Shown piece after piece: positions 11,504 to 21,943 of a stretch of 64,000 nt of DNA (position 1 is the stretch's first letter; every line of letters starts with the position of its first letter). This stretch comes from Emydura subglobosa (taxonomy: Eukaryota; Chordata; Testudines; Chelidae): assembly GCA_007922225.1 (NCBI GenBank), contig ML679954.1:24511003-24575002 (forward strand), in the 5' to 3' direction. The notes under the pieces were generated by a model. That model worked only from the letters and a program-made list of their open reading frames with translations. It searched no databases and had not been told where the DNA came from. The position numbers were made by a program, and so were the translations under genes.

Positions 11504-13127
11504 AGCAATATCAGTTTAAGATAAGTTTATCCTTAAACCTCAAACTGTGAAGAATATCATATTACTAATATAGTCAAAAGTGGTTTCTCTTGATATAATG
11601 TGATCAGAACATTGATAAAACAGAGAATATGTTCTAGTATTGAAGAAATCCCTAAAAAAAACCAACAACCCAACAACCCTTCATCTACTATTAGTGTGAT
11701 AGGGACAGAGTGCACGTCTTAACAAACTACTACTTTTTTAATGAGTTGCTATTTCATCAAATCAGAAGCATATTTCACAAAGAGCAGAGAAATGTCTCAT
11801 GGAAATTCTTGATATCATTCAGGTCTCCTTTTTCAGTAGCAAAACTATAATTGTCATTTTGACTCAGTGGAAATTCATTTTTCCAATGCTGTCTTCTGTC
11901 TCTTGAAACAAAAGCCTCGGGAGAACTTCCAAGGACAAAGTTTCTATAACTCAAAAGGAAGTTCATCGGTTATTGGTGTTCCCCTTTTTAAATCATGTGA
12001 ATGTAAATGCTAATTCAGGTTCTTCAGTGCCGTGGAGATACAGTGTGTTAACTCATATGTGACATACAGCTAGATGCTTTCTCTCAGAACTCTCTGAGAT
12101 GCGAAAAACTGGAAATAACTTGTTCAGATAATGAAGTGGTTTCTTTCTTCTTTCTGTCCTCACAGTAGTTGGTTGGTGCTCTATAATCTAATTGGCAATG
12201 GTTAGATTCAGGAACCTATGCATAACAGTGTTCCTATAGACTTCAAGAGAAGATTTTTCCTGTGTCAGGACTGCAGAGTTGGGCTCCTATGGGTATTATT
12301 TTTTCAAAGAACCTACTGAGAGCATCTCATAGCAGTTGGATTCTTCAGCAGCTTGCAACAGAATAATGCAGTATTAGACTTTAAGACTTTCTAAAGTCTA
12401 TGGTGAATATACCATTTCTGCATCAGAATGTGGAGAAGGAGGAGCTTACCCAGCAACTTCTGCAGGACTCTGCAACATGCTTCCCTCTGTGAAGAGCCAC
12501 AGGAGAACTGGGAGAGTGTGGCCTGCCGATAAGCCTGTGAGCATCTCTGACTCTGGCCCCTCAGCAACACGGACAGTTTGGCTTATTCACTAGTCTGTGG
12601 ACCCTGGATTCCCAATCACATCTGACCATCCATTGATTTGTAGAAGCCAGGATGTGGAAGCAGGGCCCAAGCATAATTTTTCTGGGCCCAATACAAACTT
12701 GTAATATGCCCCCCACCCCCCACCCCAACTCACACACCACAATGCCTCATCCCATACATACAATCTCATGAGACATGAATTTTTTTTTCCTCGTGGTAAT
12801 AAGGATTGCAGCCTGGGCCAGGGCCTCCGGGCCCCAGTAAAGTGTACCCTTCCCCCCCACATGTGGGGGCCCTCTATGGGAGTTGTAATTATGAAATCTT
12901 CAGTATTAATTTATGCCACCAACAGCAGTGTAAGTTATGCCCCGTTTCCAGCTGAATGATTCTGCTGCAGCACTCCATCCCCTTATTGAGTATATGCTTC
13001 CCAGGACACATAGGCGAAGTACAGAAATGTTATCAGCTATGCATGAATGAGAGTGTGCCAGGTGGCTACCTTTCCCCTCTGAACTCCCATACAGATTCCA
13101 CTATATGTGATTAGTTCATATTTGAGA
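11504..13127. other. Noncoding stretch with a GC-rich unidentified block
   Basis: No gene recognised. Positions 12655-12880 are GC-rich compared with the surroundings and contain runs of C (12706-12725) and the hairpin-like cccacatgtgggggccc. This block resembles degraded interspersed repeats, but I cannot name a family. The overlapping frames on both strands here look like by-products of its composition. Confidence 0.4.
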
Positions 13128-13385
13128 GTCAGTGTCATCAAGTGGATAGGGCCCTAAACTGGGACTCGGACACCTATGTTCTATTCCCAGCACTATCACT
13201 AACCAGCTGTGTGAGCTTAGTCAAGTCACTTATCTCTGCATCACCCCTCTCCCTTTGTCTGTCTACTCTGTTTAGACTGTTACAATGTCTTACAATGTGT
13301 TTGAGCTACGCCTAGTACAATGTGGTTCTGATCTCAGCAGGAGCCTACCGTATAGAGGTAAATTAATTAAATAAATACTTTGCTC
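13128..13385 (+). mobile_element. MIR/CORE-SINE
   Basis: A nearly complete MIR. The tRNA-derived head shows an A-box-like tggatagggccc and a B-box-like gttctattcc. The conserved core follows as gctgtgtgagc and agtcaagtcactta, then tctctgcatcacccc. It carries no protein-coding sequence. This is the best preserved of the MIR-type copies in the window and still has both internal Pol III promoter boxes in recognisable form. Confidence 0.85.
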
Positions 13386-14189
13386 CCCTCTGGGCCATGA
13401 AGCACAGGAGAGTGTAGGCCCTATGAATTTTCGCTTAAAATCTTAGCGATCCTGAACTGCTAAGCACCATGTTATTGATACACAATTTAATCTGAACTTT
13501 TTCAGAGTCCAATACATTTATTATGGATTAAACATTCCTTTCTTGGTTGTACCATCTTTATACCAAAATCTTCCAACAAATTGTCAGAGATAAATATTGT
13601 AAGAGCAGAGGTAAAAGGATGAGAATGTGTCACAGAAAGCAATAATACCTTAATATAACTACACTATGAAAAAAAACATCTACTTATGGCAAAGCTAGCT
13701 TTTGCCATATGTATTTTCAGACTATTAAAAAAAAGTTACGATATTAAAAACAAAAAAACCTTACCTTTATTTTCTTTCAGGTAAACATTTCAGACTGTGG
13801 CTCATTTTATTCTTCAACTAAGAATTAATAAATTAGTGATTCTTTGTGATTACAATAAATAGATAATCAACATCATTGTCTTTTCTTCCTAATATGAAGA
13901 TTTCCTTGCTGTTACAGATCCGTAATGAAGTCTGTACATTTAACAGTCAACTTTTCCTTTGTAGTAAGTTATATCAGCAAGGCAAAATTGATTATTTCCT
14001 CCACTACTGCCTACTTTCCAAATATATCTTTTTATAATCTCAGTCACATCTTGAGAATCTGACTTTAGGTCAGAATGCACTTTGTGCCAGTATTTCAGCT
14101 GAATCATTGACTAATTACATCTTCTATTTTAAATCAGCTTTTCTGTAGAAAGTCTGTGTTAACGCAAGTTCTACACACTTTAAATACAA
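13386..14189. other. Unique noncoding sequence
   Basis: About 800 bp with no repeat or gene that I recognise. Positions 13800-14160 lack simple repeats and could be conserved DNA, but nothing decisive is visible. Confidence 0.35.
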
Positions 14190-14275
14190 AGGCCACGATT
14201 TTCAAAAATAGAAACCTAAAGTTAAGTTTCTAAATGTACATTTAGGCACCTAAGTGATTAGAGCATCTGACAACT
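14190..14275. repeat. Arm of a foldback repeat
   Basis: The sequence gattttcaaaaatagaaacc, then cctaaagttaag and tttaggcacctaagtgatt, resembles one arm of the foldback family at 9921-10137. The opposing arm is missing or too decayed to see. Confidence 0.4.
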
Positions 14276-14589
14276 GCTAATGACATTAACCGGTTTTGGA
14301 TCAGGCCCTTACATCAAGTGTCATTCCTGGTCTTGTGGAGTTACTGGGCATTATATTACAATTACAAATAATATTGAATAATATTACTATTACAAACTAT
14401 CATCCTGTCCTATCTTGGAAAAGGATAGAATCTTCAAAAAAGAGTCTGGTAGGGAATGAAAAAAATTATCATCTGCAGCACTAGACAAAAGGAATACTTC
14501 AAATAGTTTACTGTCTCTCTGCCTGGGAATCTCTCAGGCAACAAAAATGGTCAAGGAACATCCCAATAAAATGAATCAGTTTTAGAAGC

Positions 14590-14845
14590 AGTGGGATAAA
14601 ATTAAGTGGGATAAAATGAAGATGGAAATCAGGAAAAAAATTCCTGAGGGTAATATTACTCTCTTAGGAATGGAATAGTTTCCTTTCATAAAGAAGTGAT
14701 GAAAGCCCCGATAACGGATACATTAAAAACTAGACTGGAAAAAAAATATTGGTAAATGTATAACTGAAAGCAATCCAACACTGGTATGGAGATGGACTAG
14801 ATAACCATGGAAAGTAGGTCCTATCCATCTCTATCATTCTAGAAG
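14590..14845 (+). mobile_element. CR1 LINE 3' end, divergent subfamily
   Basis: A decayed CR1 3' end: caggaaaaaaattcctgagg, then gaatggaatagtttcc, then ttaaaaactagactgg, ggagatggactagataacc and the terminal tccatctctatcattct. The order of these blocks matches a CR1 tail of a different subfamily from the copies at 8.4 and 50.7 kb. No coding part remains. Confidence 0.65.
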
Positions 14846-16029
14846 TCCTTGATTTCTGTAATATGATCAAACATTCCCACCTTGAGCCAACTGTGACCAG
14901 AGACTGCAAAAGGTTCCATCATTATGCTAGTAGTGCTGTCTGCATTTACCATTTATGCATTAATTCTGTCGAACTTACCATAATATCTATCTTTTTGTGC
15001 AAGGCATCGTTTGCCAGATTACTTGCCAAAACAGATAAAGTTAGATTGCACTCTTCTACAATTCTATGCAAATGTCATTGTTCTTGTTCTCTGGTGGAAA
15101 TTTCCAAACATCTTTTCCTTTTCTAAAGGATTTCACTCTGAATATCCCCTCATACTAGTAACTAAATTCATTTGTCACTATGTCAATGCTCTTTTTACTA
15201 CTCTGGGAATTCTTGCCTGGGCTGCAACCAGAATGTACAAGGCCCAGGACAAGATGGGCTATCTTGAATCCCCGTGTCCCTCTGTCTCTATTCCATCTAT
15301 CCTTGGGCCTCCACAGCCCTTTTACCTTCATCCAATATCAAAACTGATAATCCCATACCCCCTCTCTTATAGACGGGCTCAGGGAAGCTTATACTAGATG
15401 GTCCAAATAGTTCACCCTCTTGGAAGCTTCTCTCCCTTTCTCTCTGCTTTTCATCTACACTTTTGTTTTGAATGAAATGATGATACATTGAAATAAATAT
15501 AGTCTATGCTCAGGTGCTACAGTAGGCACTGAGAGGAACAGTTAGGTTAGGATGCCTGGAACATTAAGGTCCCCTTGATCAGTGCTACTACTCTCTCCTA
15601 CCCACACTCACTCACACACACTCTGCTACTTCTAGTTGAAGATTTAGGTAAAAGGCCTTCTTCATATTTTCTACTCAGCCTGTGATGTGATATTTCACCT
15701 ACACAGCACTTCAAAGCCTGGTCTACGGACACCATTGTGGACATGTAAGGTTGTTTGTTGAGTGTTACTTATTTCACAGATCAATTCTTGTCCTTAACAC
15801 TGAAACCTCTGTTCTTTAGGAATTACTGGGCTATTGTTATATTACTATATAAACAAAACAATACTTATCCATCATTTAAACATATGGCAACATCTCTAAA
15901 TAACTTCTGAAATTACATTTTTATGTAGTCATTTTTCTGGACTATTAATTTCTTTGAAATAAGAAAGGTTTTCATCAAAGAGTACCTTAACCCAGGAATG
16001 CTGTTTACTGGGCCTTTTTATAGTGGATG
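14846..16029. other. Noncoding stretch
   Basis: About 1.2 kb without a recognisable gene. The 128-codon frame at 15011-15397 has no recognisable domain and overlaps other open frames on both strands. Confidence 0.4.
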
Positions 16030-16720
16030 CAGGGCCAGCCCTAGACCAAATGGCACCCCAGGTGAGGAGTGCATTCGGCGTGCCCTCCCCCCATTTGTTA
16101 AACTTTTGAATACCTTATTTTTTACTGCATTTGTAGCCTATTTCATTACTTGGATGCATGATTTGCATGCATGATTTATCCCTGTCATATAAAATAATAC
16201 ATTTGCATGCTAGGATCTGTAAATCTGTATTTAGTAGATAGGCGTTTGAAAGGATCATTGGCATCTCATTAAATATGTCTTTTATTAGTCGATGCTTACA
16301 CTCTTCAAGTCTTAAAACATGAGTAAACTTTCACAATTACACAATAATACATGGTTCACAATATTGCAGCTGGGCCCTCACTTCACTTCAGTTCATTCTT
16401 AAATCTCATTGGCTGACTGGTGATGCCCTGTCCCTTATATACCTGTGAAGGCATGGCTGACAACATTCTAGAAAGTTCAAGGAAAATGTAGTTCTCAGAA
16501 AGTCTGGAAAGTTGCATGAGATTCTACAAAGATCCAGAACATTCTAGGAAGTTAGTGAAAAATGAATCCACATACAGAATACCTGAACCATTTGATTTCA
16601 AACATTTTATTTTCCCTTTTGTTGCTAACAACAAAAACAACATCCCAATCTCTGCCCCCCTCCCCAACACCTGACATCCCAGGCAGTCACCTGGGTCACC
16701 TGCCCCTAAATCCAACCCTG
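16030..16720. mobile_element. hAT-like nonautonomous DNA transposon (691 bp)
   Basis: The left end reads cagggccagccctag and the right end is the complement of cagggttggatttag, so both ends begin CAGGG and share TAG at the same spacing. The flanking 8 bp are agtggatg on the left and actggagg on the right, a 6/8 match that fits the 8 bp duplication made by hAT transposases. The interior is AT-rich with short frames only and no transposase. I infer a decayed MITE. Confidence 0.6.
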
Positions 16721-18402
16721 ACTGGAGGGATCATAATCTTAAGGAAAAGTAGCATCTGCAAGTCACTGTTTGACACTCCATAAATTCACTTCAGAATCTT
16801 TACCTTCCCATTTCAGTATTTGAGTAATATCACTGAGTCAGCAAAATCTTCTTTGGAAGCACTATATAAGCAAGGAAATCATCATGAAAATAATTAAATC
16901 TATGATGCTTTATTATAATTATTCCCAGACAGAAAACAAGCTAGGGTTGAAAGTACATTTAAAAAAGGGTTTCACTCTTTAAAAGCTCAATCAGGAAATG
17001 AACAGTTAGTCTCCCCCACCAGTACCCTACTGCCATACATTCAGACCTCACTCACTGTCATTCCACCCATATCACAGCTTCTCCATGATCACCATAGGGG
17101 TTGATCACCACGGGGGAAAGAGAAGGTTTCTGACTCCAAAAGGGGCAGGAGTTTAGCCTCAATAACGTACAGGTTTCATGAGATCTACAAGCACAGATCC
17201 TGCAATATACTCTACATTACCCTCATTCTGAAGGGGCTCTTCAGGTGCAGGGGTTGTGCCCATGTGCAGTCAATTGCACAAAAGGGCTCTAATGTTGGAG
17301 GAGTCTCTAGTAAGCTGCGTCATCTGCATAGAAACTCTGTCTCTGCACAAGCTCAAGGACCACAGTGTCAGCAACTCTTCAACCTGTTTCCTTCCAAAAG
17401 CCCGAGGGATCCTGTATAATCGTACCATGATGGTATTTGACCACTGAATTTGAAAGGGTCTTGGTGGCTGATCTTCTGATCTTCTTGGTGATTGGACAGG
17501 AAGCACCAGATAGGACCACTGCCCATTCAAAATCTATTAAGGACCTTAAGATACCTACCATTCCATAAGGCATCAGTTCCGATTTCACTCCTGGAATACA
17601 CAGAAAAGAATAGATAATGCCTTCTTTTAGTATAATCCAGAACTTCTAAATAAACCACCAGGAGTTCTGTTGAACATCACTGCAGGTTCAATTCAGGTAA
17701 CCTATAGAAATCAAACCCTGAAGAGGTCACTCAGCTTTAGTGAGACTAACTCACAATGATCATTGTGTGTTTGGAAAATCAAATCTACCAGAACTTCTTA
17801 AAAATTAAACTGTAAATTTTGAAACTGGATATAAATACAGAAAAGATGGAACATAGCACCTTTCCCTTCTAGGCTGTCAGTTCAGACCTACCCCAGGCTT
17901 TTGGTGACAAAGGTATAAAAAAATACCCACCCATTGACTGTTTGGTGACCTACATGAAATGAGTTTGATGATCTCAGTCTAGTTCTCATTACAGAAAAAC
18001 ATCACTGTAACAGAAACTAAGTAGAGCCCTTATTGGAGTCTCAGCAGCTGGCACCAACAATTGAATGGACATAAGTAATGAATAATTTTATCAGCATTAA
18101 CGCTGCTTCTACAGGCCAGATCTGAGGCACATTGCTGAGGCAGTGTGGAAAAGTGAGATAAATAAAGCATAAGTTTCACTAACTTTAACTTAACTTTCTA
18201 CCCAAGGTGGAAACTTCCAGAGATAAGCCACTGTAACCTGTCCCCTAACAATAAAAAATGATAATTCTGTAAATTGCTTTGTTAGCAAGAAAAATTGGCC
18301 ATCTGTCATGATGTCTCCAAAGTGATTCTTAGAGTTGGTTGATGAGTGCATGATCAAGTAGCTGATGTTTGTAAAAATTTCCTTTGCAGTAACGATTTTA
18401 TT
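16721..18402. other. Noncoding stretch
   Basis: About 1.7 kb without a gene or repeat that I can name. Three short frames overlap at 17256-17588 on both strands, which argues against any of them being real. Confidence 0.4.
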
Positions 18403-18693
18403 TAGAGCTGGTTGGAAATATTCTGAGGAAACAGAGTTTCATCGGACAATACTGGTTCACTGAACACTCCATTTCTCACAAAAGTTAGTGGGATTCGATG
18501 AGCTTTTGCTGAACACAGGGCAAGGTTTGGAAAACCTGCCTGGTTCCCTGCCAGCTCTCTTGGCAGGCTTCTGGGATCCCTACCATGCAGGCTGTCCCAG
18601 GAAGAGGGCCCCTGGGTTTCCAGGGTCCATTACTCTGGGGCAGCCCCACCTTGCCTGGCATGGAGTTGGAAGCCTAAAAGCCATGCGGGGCTC
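18403..18693 (+). repeat. Unclassified interspersed repeat
   Basis: Begins tagagctggttggaaatatt and continues with acagagtttcatcgg and catttctcacaaaag; the second half is GC-rich and ends gaagcctaaaagccatg. I remember this layout as a dispersed reptile repeat of unknown class. A related antisense copy of its first part may lie at 40890-41255. The 75-codon frame at 18488 lies inside the repeat and is not a gene. Confidence 0.4.
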
Positions 18694-19289
18694 ATGGAGT
18701 TTTCACTCTCTCTAATTTTGATAGATTTTGGGGTCTCACTTCTTGTAAAAGATATTGCCCACAATGGTCTTGCCAAACAGGTCATGGCAACTTCTTTAGA
18801 AATATCCCTGTGTTTTTTGAGTTCCAGTAATTTGAGTGTCCTCAAGACATGTGATGTGAAACAAGAGATATTTTGGAGACAATGATGGTGTAAGATGGAT
18901 TTTTCCAAGTTGATGTCAGTTTAAATTTTGCCCTACTTTGATATGATCGACCATGTTGCTGGAGACCAAGACATGTCTCCACTCTGATTTGCTCAAAGAC
19001 CCCAGAAGGGAGGAGCTGCAAGGTATGATTGCAGCTATAAGAATGGGAGTTGAAGTAGAAGGTTTTGAGCTCTGTGATGCCACACTGGAAAGGAAGGAGG
19101 TAAGGAGCTACTTTGGGTCCAAGCAATCCAACCCCATTGCACTTACAAAGCATGAAATTGGAGGAGTTCAAAAGGAGAAAAGAACAGCTCAGTAGCAGGC
19201 AGCCAGAGTAGGTGAATAGATCTCTTAGCTCCTGGAAGGGAACACGGCTGGAGGTCCACTGCTGTGGCATCTGTCTATTGGGACTCTAT
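18694..19289. other. Noncoding flank of the PLE insertion
   Basis: No gene recognised. A 142-codon minus-strand frame (18842-19270) and an 80-codon plus-strand frame (18953-19195) overlap. Neither has a family motif. Confidence 0.4.
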
Positions 19290-19733
19290 CACTGGTTTAT
19301 GGATGTTATGATTTTTTATGTCTGATTTGTATCCATTTATCCTTGTGCATAGTGATAGTCCAGTTTGGCCAATGTACATGGCAGAGGGGCATTGCTGGCA
19401 CATGATGGCATATATAACATTAGTGGATATGCAGGTGAATGAGCCCCTTATGGTGTGATTGATGCGGTTAGGACCAGTGATGATGTCATTAGATACGATG
19501 TGTGGGCAGAGCTGACAATGGGGTTTGTTGCAGGGATAGGTCCCTGGGTAGGATTTTTTGTAGGGTGTATGGTTGCTGGTGAGTATTTGCTTCAGGTTGG
19601 GGGGCTGTCTGTAAGCCAGGATGGGTCTGCCGCCCACTGCCTGAGCGAGAGATGGATCATCTGCTAGGATAGGTTGTAGATCTTTAATGATGTGTTGGAG
19701 AGATTTTAGCTGGGGACTGTAGGTGATGGCATA
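19275..19733 (-). pseudogene. PLE linker and GIY-YIG endonuclease, first part
   Basis: Read on the minus strand from about 19733, the frame stays open through ITYSPQLKSLQHIIKDL, LADDPSLAQAVGGRPILAYR and QPPNLKQIL, a linker typical of PLEs. A CNKPHCQLCPH cluster follows, a likely zinc-binding Cys/His motif. Then comes the nuclease core: NVIYAIMCQQC (the GIY part), MYIGQTG (the YIG part) and the LCTRI Arg. The frame leaves the element after HKPV at 19290; the last few residues come from flanking DNA. No stop interrupts this part, which suggests a relatively young insertion. The RT domain itself is missing. Confidence 0.8.
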
Positions 19734-19737
19734 AACC

Positions 19738-19924
19738 AGTGGGAGAACACTTTAATTCCCCAGGGCATTCTGTCTCTGACCTGAAGGTTGCTGTAGTTCT
19801 CCAAAAAAACTCCAAAAACAGACTTCAAAGAGAAACTGCTGAATTAGAAATGATCTGCAAACTTGACACATTCAAACTGGGTTTAAACAGAGACTTGGAA
19901 TGGCTATCACACTACCGAAGGTAA
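19738..19924 (+). pseudogene. PLE GIY-YIG endonuclease, C-terminal part
   Basis: The sense frame begins with GEHFNSPGHS, continues LQKNSKNRLQRETAELEMI and ends NRDLEWLSHYRR before a stop. This is the C-terminal part of the PLE nuclease; the Glu in the RETAELEMI stretch is the expected position of the metal-binding acidic residue, which is inference from the family. It directly continues the protein cut at HKPV in the inverted part. It lacks its own start and cannot be functional here. Confidence 0.8.
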
Positions 19925-20067
19925 ATTACTTTGCTCACCCATTCTCACCTCCTACTCAATGGTCGTCATTAGGTCTTAAGTACCAGACTCCACCTCCCCC
20001 ATTGTTCTCTATGCACCTCAATACCCATAAGATACCTCTGTGTTACCTATTTTCTGTATTACTGCAT

Positions 20068-20095
20068 CTGAAGAAGAGAGCTAAGTCTCTCGAAA
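20068..20095 (+). ncRNA. Hammerhead-ribozyme-like motif in the PLE tail
   Basis: ctgaaga (20068-20074) matches the hammerhead core CUGANGA; one extra a follows; gagag (20076-20080) pairs with ctctc (20087-20091) around the loop ctaagt; gaaa (20092-20095) supplies the second core strand. PLE terminal repeats are known to carry hammerhead motifs. The extra a and unseen stems I and III make activity uncertain. The copy at 11.38 kb keeps only the stem and gaaa. Confidence 0.45.
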
Positions 20096-20491
20096 GCTTA
20101 TGTCTAAAAACATTAAATTTGTTAGTCTTTAAAGTGCCACAGAACTCTCATTGTCTTTGCTGTATACAGACTAGCACGGCTACCCCTCTGGAACAATAAA
20201 CACAATAGGATAGCCAAAAACAATCCTTCATTAGTTTTCATGAAGTACACATTAAGTAAATTTGCATCCTAATACTAACACACTTTTGATTTAGGATTAA
20301 CTAATTACAGGCTATACACAATGTAACTATGTGTAATGTGAGAGCAGACAACAGAATACAAATAGGCGAAAACAATACAATCTACATTGCCTTTTGATCT
20401 ATTCTAACAAGTGAATTGGCTTGAACTCACTATGACCTTTTAGCATTTCTTTGACATTCACACAGAAGTAAATTGCCCTATTGCTCTAACC

Positions 20492-20804
20492 CAGTGTTTC
20501 TCAAGTGGTGTTCCGCAGAACCCTGGCTCTGTTAGGGTTCCGCGAGGAGCTGTTCTCTGCCGCCGCAGATCAGCTGTTCTCCGCCACCGAGAGCAGCTGT
20601 TCTCTGTGCTGCCGAAAAAGGGAAGATGTCCCAGATTTTTCGGCGAAGGGTATCCAGTGTAAGTGTAATGTAAGTGTAATTTAATTGAGAAATGCTGATG
20701 CTTGCTTATTTCGACATTTTAAGACTGTTAAGAGTTTGAGTGGGTCCGCAATTATTTATGGAGTTCAAAAGGGTTCCATGGCCAAATTTAATTGAGAAAC
20801 ACTG
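20492..20804. mobile_element. hAT-like MITE (313 bp) with target-site duplication
   Basis: Terminal inverted repeats are perfect over 13 bp: cagtgtttctcaa at the left and ttgagaaacactg at the right. The flanks are ctctaacc and ctctagcc, a 7/8 match to an 8 bp duplication, as expected for hAT. The interior includes repeated agctgttctc (20548-20608) and no coding capacity. The boundaries are the most secure of any element in the window. Confidence 0.9.
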
Positions 20805-21943
20805 CTCTAGCCTGAGCTGGCAATCTGCTAAACAGTATCACAGGGGCTCAATGCTGTCAAGTGATGAGCCTCTCTGGACAAGGGACAACTCAATTCCCTT
20901 GACTTAAAGAGAACTTGAATTTGCTCAGTACTTTGCAGGATCAGGATATTTATGCATTTCAGTTATTACAGAAGCATTTTATGATAGACACAAATGAAAT
21001 TCTTTGTCATAGGATGGAAAACATTATTTTCTGCACGAGATTCATAGGACATTGCAAAGTCATAATTACTGAGACTCTAGGAATAGATATAGGCATTATT
21101 ACCACATATCTCTGCACTTGACATTCAGATGTTCAAATGATGCTTGCAGATTCAGGAGCATAAATACCAAAGTGTCACTGCCTACTACATCTCAGATTTA
21201 GGCTTTTATTTCTTGATTGTCTAAAGCATATTTTTCTATTGATAAAATTCCTTTTTATCAATAGAAAAATAAAATTGCAATGGAAGACACTGAAACCTGT
21301 AAAATATGGAAAATTGAAACAAAAATAAAAGATTCTCTTCTGTATTTAGATGGGGGGGAACCTTATCTCAAGTATCAACAATGAAATCCAATTCCTCAGA
21401 GTAAACTGAAGAAGTGGAAGAGAGTTTCCTGTATGGAAAGCTCATGCTTATTCTAACTGAGGACTGAAAGAATTATAATGAAGATTGCACTTTGACTTTC
21501 TTGTTTTCCCCTTATGATGATGTTTCAAAGTCTCATTTGCTAATATTATGATGGCCAGATAAAAATGTAACTATTTGCATAATTTGTATGTGATTTCAGA
21601 GAGCTTACAGTACATCTTAAAGGAATATTTAAAGGAATTTACATATTAAAGGAATATTGCAGAGCAGGTTTTGAAAGATTCTCTGTTAAATGTGTTGCTT
21701 TAGATGATGCTTTGTCTATTAAAAGCTGCTTTATATTTATCAAAATAAAAATATCACCAAATTAAATATATCATAATCTCACCAATTTCCAGTGTCACAT
21801 TTTTATAGCAATTTCTTCTCTGACCTGTTTCAGGAATTGTTCAATCAGATATTTTAGCATCATATTTAAATTTGTCCCTTTATTGTTCTTTTCAATTTTG
21901 TATTTTCAGGCACGAATCTAAACCACGTCAGTTTTCAGAATGC
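20805..21943. other. AT-rich noncoding stretch
   Basis: About 1.1 kb without a gene. A short perfect-looking palindrome lies at 21229-21271, where tttttctattgataaaatt is followed by tttttatcaatagaaaaat. The remainder is unique. Confidence 0.45.

Larger units (their letters stand above)
19290..20192 (+). mobile_element. Neptune-like Penelope element with an inverted 5' part
   Basis: A 5'-truncated PLE in two parts. Positions 19290-19733 are antisense and encode the end of the RT-to-endonuclease linker and the GIY-YIG endonuclease up to the residues HKPV. From 19731 the sense strand resumes at KPVGEHFN, finishes the endonuclease, and runs through a 3' tail with a hammerhead-like motif to about 20192 (ctagcacggctacccctc). 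The 11 bp cactggtttat at 19290-19300 is the exact complement of ataaaccagtg at 19731-19741, so both breaks lie at the same point of the element. Unlike R2, CR1 and other target-primed LINEs, PLEs carry a GIY-YIG nuclease. Confidence 0.85.

Noticed and set aside
15011..15397. 128-codon plus-strand frame with a hydrophobic start
   Set aside because: No recognisable domain, no exon signals, and overlap with another plus-strand frame and a minus-strand frame.
18842..19270. 142-codon minus-strand frame
   Set aside because: It overlaps an 80-codon plus-strand frame, shows no domain or signal, and neither has a family resemblance that I know.
20548..20608. Spaced agctgttctc repeats that could suggest a CRISPR-like array
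   Set aside because: Three short imperfect copies inside a hAT MITE in eukaryotic DNA; no constant repeat/spacer structure.
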